IMG/VR virus record: IMGVR_UViG_3300032287_000447
Coordinates: 1-42,904 of that record
Direction: 5' to 3' (one strand)
DNA: 42,904 nt
DNA from: a virus
The notes below the pieces were generated by a model. The model was not told the origin of the DNA. It did no database searches and saw only the letters and a program-made list of their open reading frames with translations. The translations under genes and the position numbers were made by a program. Positions 8,291 through 16,111 of this stretch are shown here, in pieces (positions within the stretch are counted from its first letter, which is position 1; every line of letters begins with the position of its first letter).

Positions 8291-8821
8291 TTTCCACCTC
8301 TACTACAACATTGTTAATTGCTATAACCCAAGAAACTATATGAACAGGTTGATTGTCCACTTCTGTAGGTGTCCAGCCAAACTCTTTTGCGCAGATATAG
8401 TATTCCCAGAATTCATCTGGATATTCCATATCCTCATGCCGCGAACTCCCGCGCAGTACATCTTTTAAGCGTTGGAGTTTGCGGTACTCGCTTTTGGGTC
8501 ATCTGGGTTTCCTTCTGCAATACTTGGAAACAAATAATCCTGTGCTTTTAATGCTTCGCTTGCTAACGCTTCATAATCAAGTGGCGTAAGTTCTTCTAGC
8601 GATGCTAACCTAATTGCAGGTGGTATCAAGTCAAATGACCATTCAACAACCATTACAGCAATCAAGCCATTTTGCAATGCTACCGCTTGCATCATTCCTT
8701 CTTGTTCATTTGCTACCAGTAATACTTTGTTGCGGTCTTTCATAAGTAAGGTAGCGGGGTCGCGCAACTTGGCGGTTGCGCCACTTGGTAATGTAATTAC
8801 TTTAGACATGGTTCCTTCCAT
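8274..8821 (-). CDS. Tail assembly chaperone, -1 frameshift product (gpGT-like)
   Basis: After codon 110 of the shorter chaperone ORF, the minus-strand heptamer C-CCA-AAA (8498-8492) is a canonical -1 slippery site. Shifting there opens a frame of 72 further codons ending at TAA 8274-8276, giving a 182-aa product. The extension contains a Trp/Tyr-rich helix (EFWEYYICAKEFGWTP) typical of the T-part of tail chaperones, which reads ...GWTPxxVD. It ends inside the start of the next gene. Programmed frameshifting here is well established for lambda G/GT and most siphophages. Confidence 0.8.
8465..8821 (-). CDS. Tail assembly chaperone, unshifted product (gpG-like)
   Basis: This is the 118-aa zero-frame product. 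It is made of a short beta hairpin (VITLPSGATAKLRDP) and helices ending in an acidic, disordered tail. It lies between the major tail protein and the tape measure, where G-like chaperones bind the tape measure during tail assembly. Two starts are possible: ATG 8821 (preceded by AGAAGGCGG) and ATG 8809 (preceded by GGAAGGA). The zero frame stops 24 bases after the slippery heptamer. Confidence 0.8.
   Translation of the reverse strand: MEGTMSKVITLPSGATAKLRDPATLLMKDRNKVLLVANEQEGMMQAVALQNGLIAVMVVEWSFDLIPPAIRLASLEELTPLDYEALASEALKAQDYLFPSIAEGNPDDPKASTANSNA
8492..8498 (-). other. Programmed -1 frameshift slippery heptamer CCCAAAA
   Basis: In the zero frame the codons read C-CCA-AAA, matching X-XXY-YYZ. 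The downstream -1 frame is open for 72 codons with chaperone-like content, whereas the zero frame ends at 8465. The position, near the 3' end of the first ORF, is as in other siphophage tail chaperones. Confidence 0.8.
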
Positions 8822-8846
8822 CCGCCTTCTCGGTTTTTAGGTTGAA

Positions 8847-8875
8847 CAGGGGAGAGGGAAGGCGGCTCTCCCCTG
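8847..8875 (-). other. Perfect 10-bp hairpin between major tail and tail chaperone genes
   Basis: CAGGGGAGAG (8847-8856) and CTCTCCCCTG (8866-8875) form a perfect 10-bp stem with a 9-base loop, 17 bases after the major tail protein stop. No U tract follows on the minus strand, so it is not a standard terminator. It may be a partial terminator or an mRNA 3'-end stabiliser that keeps the tail protein more abundant than the chaperone. Confidence 0.7.
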
Positions 8876-8891
8876 CCAACATTATCTCAGG

Positions 8892-9881
8892 TTATTGGTA
8901 AGTACCTGAAGCCTTAGCGTTCTGTAGTGTCCATTTAATGTTGCTGTATCCACCAGATGAACCTGCATCTGTTGTGTTAGCAATAGCGCGAACATCTACA
9001 TCTACCTCAACAAAGTCCTTAGAGCGGTCAATGACTGCGGCGGTATAAGCGCCCTTTGTAACTGTAAATGAAATCTGTGTCGCTGATGCACCAGCACCTT
9101 GTGACCAGTTCATTGTGATTGCTGGTTGTGTATTTGTAAGATAGCGAGTAAGTTCTGTATCCGCTTCCATAACAAACTTAATCTTGCCTGTGGTTTCAAG
9201 CGCACCAAGAAATACTTGATATGGGTCTTTAGTATTAGCAAGACCAAAGATAGGTGTTACTGGACGAGACATGGTAATTTCACCATCAACAACATTGGAA
9301 ACTGTTGAACCGCCAATTGAAACTGTCGCAAGCCATACTGGGGTAGGCAGTACCGTTGAAAAAGAAGGTGTAGGTGTTGATGCCGCTGCTGATAACCAGC
9401 CTGTTCCTTTTGCATCATAGTCAAGAAGTCCGTCTGCTGTGAACTTCATAGTGAAGTCGCTGAATTGAATTCCTGGGTATGCGCGAACATTTGCCGCATA
9501 AAAATCCGTCAATGTAAATGCTGTAGGTTGTGCATCTGCGCCTGTTGCGGTTGCATTTTTCAACGAAATAACATGTGTGTAAGGCGCGCTTGCTCCTGAT
9601 GTAGCCACGCTACCCAGAATTCCACCCAGCATATAGCCTACGGTGTCAGGATAAACTGGACCACCAAAATCGTAAGTTGAATTGCTACGACCTTGAACAT
9701 AAGCATAATCTTTTACCAATGAACCTTGCGCCATGTCATCAGCAAGCAACTCGCCAATAATATCTGCTGGCTTTAATGATGAGGACTTTACTGGAATAAA
9801 GTCGGTTGGTGCTACCGGGGTTCCCTTGGTTGTTTCCTTAGCAATACCTAAGTAACTCCGTGCTGTATTTTGTACTGTCAT
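8892..9881 (-). CDS. Major tail (tube) protein
   Basis: The 329-aa, beta-rich, Thr/Ala/Gly-rich protein has the opening RSYLGIAKETTKGTPVAP, a hallmark of siphophage tail tube proteins (a regular start, then KETTxGTPxxP). It lies immediately upstream of the tail chaperone. Later segments (FTADGLLDYDAKG and the Ser-Arg-Pro-Val-Thr-Pro region) also fit. It polymerises as hexameric rings around the tape measure. A strong hairpin follows the gene. Start ATG 9881 overlaps the stop of the preceding small gene (ATGA). Confidence 0.85.
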   Translation of the reverse strand: MTVQNTARSYLGIAKETTKGTPVAPTDFIPVKSSSLKPADIIGELLADDMAQGSLVKDYAYVQGRSNSTYDFGGPVYPDTVGYMLGGILGSVATSGASAPYTHVISLKNATATGADAQPTAFTLTDFYAANVRAYPGIQFSDFTMKFTADGLLDYDAKGTGWLSAAASTPTPSFSTVLPTPVWLATVSIGGSTVSNVVDGEITMSRPVTPIFGLANTKDPYQVFLGALETTGKIKFVMEADTELTRYLTNTQPAITMNWSQGAGASATQISFTVTKGAYTAAVIDRSKDFVEVDVDVRAIANTTDAGSSGGYSNIKWTLQNAKASGTYQ

Positions 9882-10048
9882 TCTTCTGTCTCCTTAGTTA
9901 CGGCGGGTGTTGCCTGTACTGTCTTAACTTGAATTACATCAAGCGCATCAAAGTCGCTTGGTGCCTCAAAACTTTCTCCTGATTTAACCGTTACTCCAAT
10001 GCTAGGGAAAACGCGTTCACCCTCACCTTTGTAAGTAAATGTAGCCAT
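9878..10048 (-). CDS. Small hypothetical structural-operon protein, 56 aa
   Basis: The 56-aa frame starts at ATG 10048, with GGAGAAAAA just upstream, and ends in an ATGA overlap with the major tail gene. The sequence reads as two or three short beta strands (FTYKGEGERVFP, VTVKSGESFEAP) and an acidic tail. Small proteins of this look sit before the tail tube gene in many actinophages. A head-tail or tube accessory role is inference from position. Confidence 0.7.
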   Translation of the reverse strand: MATFTYKGEGERVFPSIGVTVKSGESFEAPSDFDALDVIQVKTVQATPAVTKETEE

Positions 10049-10057
10049 TTTTTCTCC

Positions 10058-10570
10058 TTATGCCTGAATCATCTGAGTTACCATAAATCGCATGGAAGCC
10101 CATGTCTCGGTTGCTGTGCCTTTTTGCGACATAGGTTCGCCGTATGCCACATCAATAACTGGTTCTGCGCCTTGCCAAACTAATGTGCCATCTGGGTCAC
10201 CAAAAGTATGGCTTGAACGCAAGCGTTGTTTAAGCGAGTCAATAACATAGTCAAAATCATCCATTGCTTCCTCGGATGTGCGTGACAACGAGTGCTGGAA
10301 TAACTGAATAACTACGGTGTAATCAATACGCTTCCAACCTGCATGAATTCCATTGTCTGCGCCATTAAACCCACCAAGCGCCACGCGTGTTTCCGTCTCG
10401 GACTCAATAAATATGACTGCGGCTACTCGGCTTGGTTGACTAGGTAACGCATTAACTTGGAAGTCAATACGCTTTGGTAGCGAAGTAAAGACTTGGTTAA
10501 TGCCATCAACCTGCGGAGGCTGAATATAATTGTAAAGTGTTTCGCGTACCTGAGCGCGACCAACAGTCAT
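10058..10570 (-). CDS. Tail terminator / head-tail joining protein
   Basis: The 170-aa protein lies between the connector and the major tail gene, where the tail terminator (lambda gpU-like) is normally encoded. It has an N-terminal helix (RAQVRETLYNYI), a beta-rich centre with the IDYTVVIQLFQHS strand, and an acidic helix (EEAMDDFDYVIDSLKQRL), which fits the alpha/beta terminator fold. Evidence is positional and structural by eye. The gene overlaps the preceding connector gene by 4 bases. Confidence 0.65.
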   Translation of the reverse strand: MTVGRAQVRETLYNYIQPPQVDGINQVFTSLPKRIDFQVNALPSQPSRVAAVIFIESETETRVALGGFNGADNGIHAGWKRIDYTVVIQLFQHSLSRTSEEAMDDFDYVIDSLKQRLRSSHTFGDPDGTLVWQGAEPVIDVAYGEPMSQKGTATETWASMRFMVTQMIQA

Positions 10571-11460
10571 CTGATTCTCGCATAAGTGCTAAGGATATCT
10601 GCGGCAATAGTCATTTCATCGCTAAACCGTGATGAGCCCGGGGTAGCCATTGTAGGTTGTGTTGTAACCATCATGGTCATAGAACTATCACCGCGAACCT
10701 TTAGCATAGCCGTAGTTACAAGTATAGCCGCTTGTTTAATTGCAGGTGGTAAAGCACTAACTGATGTGCCAATAGCGTGTGTATTAACCAATGCGCGTGT
10801 AAGGGGAACCGTTGTTGAACCAAAAGTATATGTGCTGGCGACTGTAACCAATTCAGTATTCATGCCGTCATACATTGTAAGCATTTGTCCCGCAATAATA
10901 CCTGTGCCGTCTGCGACTGTAATAGATGTGGCGGCAACTGCATTGGCTACCGCTAAAGTTGTGTTGGTATATCCCGCAACATATGTGTAATTTAAGAATA
11001 CTTGGTTGCTTGGTCCACCATTATATGAACCAAAAGATAGTGGTCCTTGTGAAGTCCAGTTACCAAGATTAGCGTTAGGAATAATGATTTCCATATCTTC
11101 AATCCAAGCGATAGAACAATCGCCTAGCGAAGCCATGTTGGTTGGGTAGCCATAATTAAATTCAGTAAGTGCCACAATAGGACTAAATCTTGGGTGAAAT
11201 CTAATGCTTCCGTCTGTGCTTATGCGGGAGCGTTGTTGCTCTGTCTCTGTAGTAGCGGCTAAAACTTGGTTGCAATATGTATCCATCCAAGATGATGCGC
11301 GAGCAATTACATTCCGTAGTTCATTATCTTGAACCTCAGGGTCTTGCGAATTAAAAACTAAATTGTCCAAGTCAATAGCCGTAGGTGCGGCTTTGTATTC
11401 TTCAAGGGTAAGGTAGGGAACTGTCAATAGTTGCGTTGTATTACCGTATCCGTTAGCCAT
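10567..11460 (-). CDS. Head-to-tail connector (gp6-like adaptor) with inserted beta domain
   Basis: The N-terminal half has the adaptor pattern: LTLEEYKAAP, a helix ending RASSWMDTYCNQVL, and an RISTDGSIRFHPRFSPI segment, all seen in actinophage head-tail connectors. Residues about 165-240 form a beta-rich insert (SITVADGTGIIAGQMLTM) that looks like an added immunoglobulin-like or similar module. After this the protein returns to a helix (AIKQAAILVTTAMLKVRG). It should dock on the portal. The gene overlaps its neighbours by 8 and 4 bases. Confidence 0.75.
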   Translation of the reverse strand: MANGYGNTTQLLTVPYLTLEEYKAAPTAIDLDNLVFNSQDPEVQDNELRNVIARASSWMDTYCNQVLAATTETEQQRSRISTDGSIRFHPRFSPIVALTEFNYGYPTNMASLGDCSIAWIEDMEIIIPNANLGNWTSQGPLSFGSYNGGPSNQVFLNYTYVAGYTNTTLAVANAVAATSITVADGTGIIAGQMLTMYDGMNTELVTVASTYTFGSTTVPLTRALVNTHAIGTSVSALPPAIKQAAILVTTAMLKVRGDSSMTMMVTTQPTMATPGSSRFSDEMTIAADILSTYARIR

Positions 11461-11707
11461 TTATCTCTCCACACCTAGAACATTTTTTAAAGAATGAGCC
11501 AAACCCACACGCTTTGCATGGGAAGCCTTTAGCGGTTGTTACACCACTTGCGCTTGCTTCGCTTAAGCCTTCAGCCTTCAATTTTTTAATAAGTTTTTTG
11601 TCGGTGACATTGAACATGCCATCTTTGCCAGCGCGCAAAACTCGTTGTCCTGTTTTAGTGCCTACGCCTAATTCCCTCATGCCTTTTGGACCAATAATTT
11701 TTGTCAT
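11453..11707 (-). CDS. Zinc-ribbon protein of the head module, 84 aa
   Basis: The C-terminus carries a CxxC...CxxC zinc ribbon (CKACGFGSFFKKCSRCG). The N-terminal 60 residues are basic (Lys/Arg-rich), which suggests nucleic-acid contact. It is encoded between the tRNA and the connector gene, in the head-completion part of the operon. The function is not known to me. A role in head closure or DNA binding in the virion is possible. Confidence 0.7.
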   Translation of the reverse strand: MTKIIGPKGMRELGVGTKTGQRVLRAGKDGMFNVTDKKLIKKLKAEGLSEASASGVTTAKGFPCKACGFGSFFKKCSRCGEING

Positions 11708-11710
11708 GCG

Positions 11711-11781
11711 CTTCCCTCCATAGATTCGAACTATGATTCACAACTTCAAAGGCTGTTGTCCTGCCGTTGGACGAAAGGGAA
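11711..11781 (-). tRNA. tRNA-Gln (anticodon UUG)
   Basis: A complete cloverleaf can be folded on the minus strand. The acceptor is TTCCCTT (11781-11775) with GAGGGAA (11718-11712). The D stem is GTCC/GGAC, and the anticodon stem ACAGC/GTTGT carries the loop CTTTGAA (anticodon 11749-11747 = TTG). The variable loop has four bases, and the T stem CATAG/CTATG carries the loop TTCGAAT. The discriminator is G, and CCA is not encoded. It lies within the structural operon between the capsid and zinc-ribbon genes and would read CAA codons, abundant in the collagen-like fibres. Confidence 0.92.
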
Positions 11782-11833
11782 TCATTTGTTATGGTGAGCA
11801 GTTTTAATTCATGCTCAGGAACTATTAAGTTTT

Positions 11834-11917
11834 TTATTCTGTAATAATCTCTGCTGTTGTTACATCATCTCTGCCATGATTATTGGCAGGTTGGTTGCAA
11901 CCACATTCAAGACACAT
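11834..11917 (-). CDS. Micro-ORF after the capsid gene, 27-aa Cys-rich protein
   Basis: The ATG at 11917 overlaps the capsid stop (TAATG). The product begins MCLECGCNQP and continues with NNHGRDDVT, giving three Cys and one His that could bind a metal ion. It ends at TAA 11834-11836. Very small Cys-rich proteins with a similar start occur in other actinophages, to my recollection. The coupled start and coherent composition support it. The function is unknown. Confidence 0.6.
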   Translation of the reverse strand: MCLECGCNQPANNHGRDDVTTAEIITE

Positions 11918-13587
11918 TATGCAGAAACAATTCCTGATACAACACCGTTCCATGCTGGCGCGTAGCACATAAATGTCCCGCGGAAGTATGTTGAGAAGTC
12001 GTATGAGAATTGGTTAACAGGCCATTGAATACCCATGTAATCCTGCACAAGAATGTTTGCCCATACATCTGATACCTCAGTATCAGGGATTGGCAATGTG
12101 TAGGAAAGTACAGGAGCAACGCCCTGTGGAAGCCAAGGGTGAACTGTAAGGTTTACCATCTTGCCTGTGATTTCATTGTTAAGAGCGCCGATTACAGCAC
12201 CGCCAACATAATCGCCTGTCTCAGTCTGCGAAAGATTTAGACGATAGTTTGCAGTTGAACCATTTTTGATGGTGTCAGATAGTTGCTTACGGTCTTGTCC
12301 GTTAAGCAAAATCTCATCTGGGTCAGCCTTTACAGCATCATAAAGTTGTCCAAATACTTGCTGGAATTCTGCGCCTGGGTTAGCAGTTGAGAATGTAGAA
12401 GCAATGTTGTTGATTGCACCTGAGATGCTTGAGTTAAGAACTGTTGGAAGAATTCCATCATAACCTGTTGCATATGCAGATGTATCTGTAGCCGCTGTTG
12501 AAGCAAGTGCGCCTGTTGTTGTGTATGGCGCTGTGTTGCCTGTAGTTTGTGTAGATGCGGCACCTTGTACTACGAATTGTGTAGTTGTTGTGCGACCTTG
12601 GTAAGTACAGTTTGCTGTACCAGTTGTTGTTCCGACATAGATACGGTAGCCAATAGCGCCCGCAACTGCTGAAACATTGATTTGTAGAACATCGCCTGAT
12701 GCGACAGCGTGTGACTGAACTGTTGATACAACAGATTGTCCAAATGCGCCAGCATCAGCAGTTACATATACATAATATGTTGTCGCTGCAAGTGCTGTCT
12801 GTGTGCCAGCCGCTACTGGTGAAGTCAAGGTTACTGTTGCAGGTGCAGCAAGTGCGCCTGAGTATCCTGAACCTGTACCGCGAGCCATAAGCATCATGCG
12901 TTCTTCCATCAACATTGTTGAGTAAAGAGTAGATGTGCTTGAAAGTTGGCGAAGGTCTTGATAACCCATACCTGAGAAGTTAGCATCAAAAGATACTTGG
13001 TCAGATAGTGAGTATGAGTTGTACGGAAGAACTAAGTCATCCGCTGTGTAGGAAATCTGTGGTCCACGCTCGTAAAGAAGTGGAGTAGATGCACCCGGAG
13101 CAAAGTCGTTCTGGGTAAACTGTGTGATTCCCGGCCAAATGTTTCCTTGTCCGCCAGTACCTGTACCTGTGTAACCTGTGATGCGCTTGATGCGGTGTGA
13201 AGTACCGACACCCTTCTTACGCACAATCTTGTTACGGAGTGGTGTTGGGCGTGGTGTAAGCAACTTTGCAGGTGCTTCAAGGTCAAACGCCGCGAATGAT
13301 GTTGAGAGTGGAGATGTAAGCGTAATTTCCTTAGCGATATCCGCTGAGATTGTACGCTGTGATGCAAGTGCTGTGTTAAGTGCTGATACTGCATCTGGTG
13401 AAAGTGACTTGTTTGCAACAAGTGCTTCCATCTGTGCCATTGGGTCAGCCTGTGGTGCTACGCCCGGTGTTGTTGAAGCATTAGCAAATGACTTGTTGAG
13501 TTCACCAAGATATTGTTCTTGGAGTTCAGCCGCTTCGCGTGGTGCTACATCACCGAACAGGTCTTTTGCTTTAGGCATCTGTGCCAT
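11917..13587 (-). CDS. Major capsid protein (HK97 fold) with inserted Ig-like domain
   Basis: The 556-aa protein is encoded directly after the protease/scaffold gene. The N-terminal ~100 residues look like a helical delta/scaffold-type segment. The HK97-type body includes RPTPLRNKIVRKKG, the E-loop/P-domain region around YERGPQISYTADDL, and the long helix near YDAVKADPDEILLNG. About residues 248-345 form a Thr/Val/Ala-rich beta domain (YYVYVTADAG, IGYRIYVGTT) that interrupts the fold and resembles a fibronectin-III/Ig-like decoration domain. This would be displayed on the capsid surface. The gene has strong sequence support and clear context. Confidence 0.9.
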   Translation of the reverse strand: MAQMPKAKDLFGDVAPREAAELQEQYLGELNKSFANASTTPGVAPQADPMAQMEALVANKSLSPDAVSALNTALASQRTISADIAKEITLTSPLSTSFAAFDLEAPAKLLTPRPTPLRNKIVRKKGVGTSHRIKRITGYTGTGTGGQGNIWPGITQFTQNDFAPGASTPLLYERGPQISYTADDLVLPYNSYSLSDQVSFDANFSGMGYQDLRQLSSTSTLYSTMLMEERMMLMARGTGSGYSGALAAPATVTLTSPVAAGTQTALAATTYYVYVTADAGAFGQSVVSTVQSHAVASGDVLQINVSAVAGAIGYRIYVGTTTGTANCTYQGRTTTTQFVVQGAASTQTTGNTAPYTTTGALASTAATDTSAYATGYDGILPTVLNSSISGAINNIASTFSTANPGAEFQQVFGQLYDAVKADPDEILLNGQDRKQLSDTIKNGSTANYRLNLSQTETGDYVGGAVIGALNNEITGKMVNLTVHPWLPQGVAPVLSYTLPIPDTEVSDVWANILVQDYMGIQWPVNQFSYDFSTYFRGTFMCYAPAWNGVVSGIVSA

Positions 13588-13617
13588 AAGTTTTATTCCT
13601 TTTCGTTAAGTGTGTTA

Positions 13618-14988
13618 TTAGTTCTCGGACTTAGGAGTTGCTTTTGCAAGAAAATCATTTGCAAGTTCGCGATACCCCTTAGCAAGAACTGGGTCGGTTG
13701 TTGCATCAGCCTTAGCCTTATATGTTGATGCCTTTACAAGCATGTCATTTTGGGCTTCGTCTGACATTTTAGTTGCGGTGCGCTTTGGTCCACCTGCAAC
13801 TGATTTCGATAGTGCCGTTGCTAGGTCAGATTCAAGTTTTACTGACTTCTCTACGGCTGACTCTTTTTCAGCGCGCAAAGATTCAATCTCCAACTTAACC
13901 GATTCCATAGCACTCTTAACGGCTTTCTCAACTACATCCTCTAGAGATGTAGACTCTGTGGCTTCAGCAGCCTCAGAAATTTCTTCAGCAACTACTGGTG
14001 CTTCTTCAGCAACAGGTGCTTCTTCTGTGTCGGCAGACTTAGATGTTTCATCTGTTTCAGTTTCTTCATCTTGTTCCATGTTTTTGGCTGCCATGCACTT
14101 ATCGCACTTACCGCAATCTCCGTCTGCACAGTCAAGCATATCTGCCTTTGTTTCTTCTTCTGTATCAGGCTCTGCGGCTAGTTCAATTGTTTCTTCCATA
14201 ACTTCTCCTTCTGCTTCTTCGCCTTCGTACCAAGCAAGTAGATGATTTACTGCTTCCATTAGGTGCGCAATGCTCATGCGCTCGTCTGAGCCTTCTGTTG
14301 TCATTTCGTTTGCTTCGACAACGATAAGGTCTGCAAGTGCTTTACGCGCTTTGTCAAATAAATCCTTATCAAATTTAGCGGAATCAATGGTGGTCAATGA
14401 CTTAGCCAATTCCGTGATTTGCTTAATTGTTTCCATCTTTGACCCTTTCTTGGTCATCTTTGCAACATCGCTAGGCAACGGTGCTTTGAATTCATGCAGT
14501 TCCTCTACCTGAATCAAACTTGACTCGCCTTCAACAGACTTAGCCAAAATTAGTTTTGCTGACGGATTGGCGGGTCTATCCACTAAACTGACCTCAATAA
14601 TCTGTCCGTCAATAATGCGACCATTAGCCGCTTTGCTGTCCTGAATAACGCGTGGAGATTTAATACCAATGCTGAATCCTTGGTACACGCCAGTCTCTAC
14701 CTTCTTGGCGGCAAGTGGGTCTACTACATGGACACCAATAAAGTGACCATCTGATTTGGCTTCGTATTCTTTTGCAATACCCGCCGCTGATGGACCATGC
14801 ATTTCACGGATGTTCCCGCCTGACTTAAACCAGCGAGGCATTGCTTCATCAAGCCACTTAGGGTCACAAATCTGCGAGTCCAAATCTAATGTGTCATCAG
14901 TTGCCTTGCCGTACACCATGAGTGTTCCGTCATCATTCTTGTCATACTTGACAATTTGAGCATATCCTGTTGTGAAATCCATAGCCAT
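13618..14988 (-). CDS. Prohead protease fused to scaffold-like C-terminus
   Basis: The start is ATG 14988, with AAGGAG 7-8 bases upstream; the frame is open further but without a better SD. Residues about 1-165 match the XkdF/U35-type capsid maturation protease, with catalytic His H64 (REMHG) and Ser S106 (YQGFSIGIK), followed by SLVDRPANPSA. Residues about 170-456 are acidic and helical, ending in a long coiled coil (about 355-410) typical of scaffolding protein. Between them is a CxxxxCxxCxxC cluster (CADGDCGKCDKC), which looks metal-binding. The single polypeptide would scaffold the prohead and then digest itself. Confidence 0.85.
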   Translation of the reverse strand: MAMDFTTGYAQIVKYDKNDDGTLMVYGKATDDTLDLDSQICDPKWLDEAMPRWFKSGGNIREMHGPSAAGIAKEYEAKSDGHFIGVHVVDPLAAKKVETGVYQGFSIGIKSPRVIQDSKAANGRIIDGQIIEVSLVDRPANPSAKLILAKSVEGESSLIQVEELHEFKAPLPSDVAKMTKKGSKMETIKQITELAKSLTTIDSAKFDKDLFDKARKALADLIVVEANEMTTEGSDERMSIAHLMEAVNHLLAWYEGEEAEGEVMEETIELAAEPDTEEETKADMLDCADGDCGKCDKCMAAKNMEQDEETETDETSKSADTEEAPVAEEAPVVAEEISEAAEATESTSLEDVVEKAVKSAMESVKLEIESLRAEKESAVEKSVKLESDLATALSKSVAGGPKRTATKMSDEAQNDMLVKASTYKAKADATTDPVLAKGYRELANDFLAKATPKSEN

Positions 14989-14998
14989 TGTTTTCTCC

Positions 14999-15280
14999 TT
15001 ATGCCGAATAGGTAATGACGATTGCGCCAGCCGCAGATGCCGCCGCCGAAATGGCGTAAACAATGTCGTTAGCACTCACATAAAATGTCTGTGAGGTAGC
15101 GGTTGCAATTGTGCGACCAATAGTTGCGCCTGAGGTTGCAATGGTGGAATCACCAATAAAAATAGATGCGCTGTGACCATTGTAAAGGGTTACAGGTGTA
15201 AGCGGTTTAGCATTTTTTGATACCTGAAATAGCACCGCCGGTGTTGTTTGTGTGCTTGCATTAACATGAATTAGTGCCAT
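14999..15280 (-). CDS. Small beta-rich virion-type protein, 93 aa
   Basis: The 93-aa protein is rich in Ala, Thr, Ser and Ile and reads as a run of beta strands without charged helices. Its form resembles small capsid decoration or head-fibre proteins. It is encoded between MuF and the protease/scaffold, where such proteins often lie. AGGAG precedes ATG 15280. The decoration role is inference from composition and position. Confidence 0.65.
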   Translation of the reverse strand: MALIHVNASTQTTPAVLFQVSKNAKPLTPVTLYNGHSASIFIGDSTIATSGATIGRTIATATSQTFYVSANDIVYAISAAASAAGAIVITYSA

Positions 15281-15310
15281 TTTGTTCTCCTAGGTTACTT
15301 AGTATATCTC

Positions 15311-16111
15311 TTAATCTTCAAATCCAACCGAATCATTACTTGTGTTTAAGTCAAAATATGGCGCTAAAGCGCACATACAATTTGGATGTGCTGGCGGTTC
15401 TGCATCTCCTGATGGGAAGGTTTCGTCAATCCCAATAGGCGAAGCATCTGCATTGTCCTGACATTCCTCACAACCTTCTGCAACAAGCCATTCTACTTGT
15501 TCAACCTCTGCTTTTTCGTAAGCATCGCGAGCCGCCATTGACATGGCACGATTTGTCTCAGTACTAGCAATTACCATTGCTTGCTGAGGGTCATTTATGA
15601 CAGTATCAATCATCTGTGCGGTTTGTTCTCGCGTAAAACCTTTATCCAAACTGGTCGCAAGGGCTGTGCCTATACGGTCTAATTTGGTATGAATTACTTC
15701 ATCTGAAATGGTTATCTTACGAGAATCAAGTAAGGCTTGTAATCCGCCTTGTGGTCTTACTAATGCCGCCGCACTTTCATTTCCGGGTGTCCATGTAGAC
15801 CAGTCAACTGTTGTAACGCTGACATCCTTCCGTAAACCTGTCAGGCGGGTTTTAGCAACCTTCGCGCCTAATGTATAACCATCCGCATACATTCGCGCAA
15901 ACGCAACCTGCATGGGTTTTTTATTGGTTATCGCATGCGCGAGTACCCAGTCTCTAGCCGTTTGAGGCGAGACAGAGCCACCTGCGGGGTGGGTTTCAGT
16001 CCATGATTGGACTATCGCATCACCATCTATTGCAGACTTAAATGCCTTACGGATTCGAGTTGCGTTATGTGCGACAACTCTTACAACGGTTTGCTTTTCA
16101 GGCCATTTCAT
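15311..16111 (-). CDS. MuF-like minor capsid protein
   Basis: The 266-aa protein follows the portal and has the MuF (SPP1 gp7-like) C-terminal signature. A helix ends TETNRAMSMAARDAYEKA, followed by a Cys pair (GCEECQDNAD) and the PPAHPNCMC motif with His and Cys ligands. The N-terminal half is helical with basic residues. MuF proteins are injected or capsid-internal and join the portal during head assembly. ATG 16111 overlaps the portal stop (TAATG). Confidence 0.85.
   Translation of the reverse strand: MKWPEKQTVVRVVAHNATRIRKAFKSAIDGDAIVQSWTETHPAGGSVSPQTARDWVLAHAITNKKPMQVAFARMYADGYTLGAKVAKTRLTGLRKDVSVTTVDWSTWTPGNESAAALVRPQGGLQALLDSRKITISDEVIHTKLDRIGTALATSLDKGFTREQTAQMIDTVINDPQQAMVIASTETNRAMSMAARDAYEKAEVEQVEWLVAEGCEECQDNADASPIGIDETFPSGDAEPPAHPNCMCALAPYFDLNTSNDSVGFED

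Noticed and set aside
13742-14245. Plus-strand Ser-rich frame of 167 codons
   Set aside because: It is antisense to the protease/scaffold gene; the Ser richness comes from reading Glu/Ala codons backwards.
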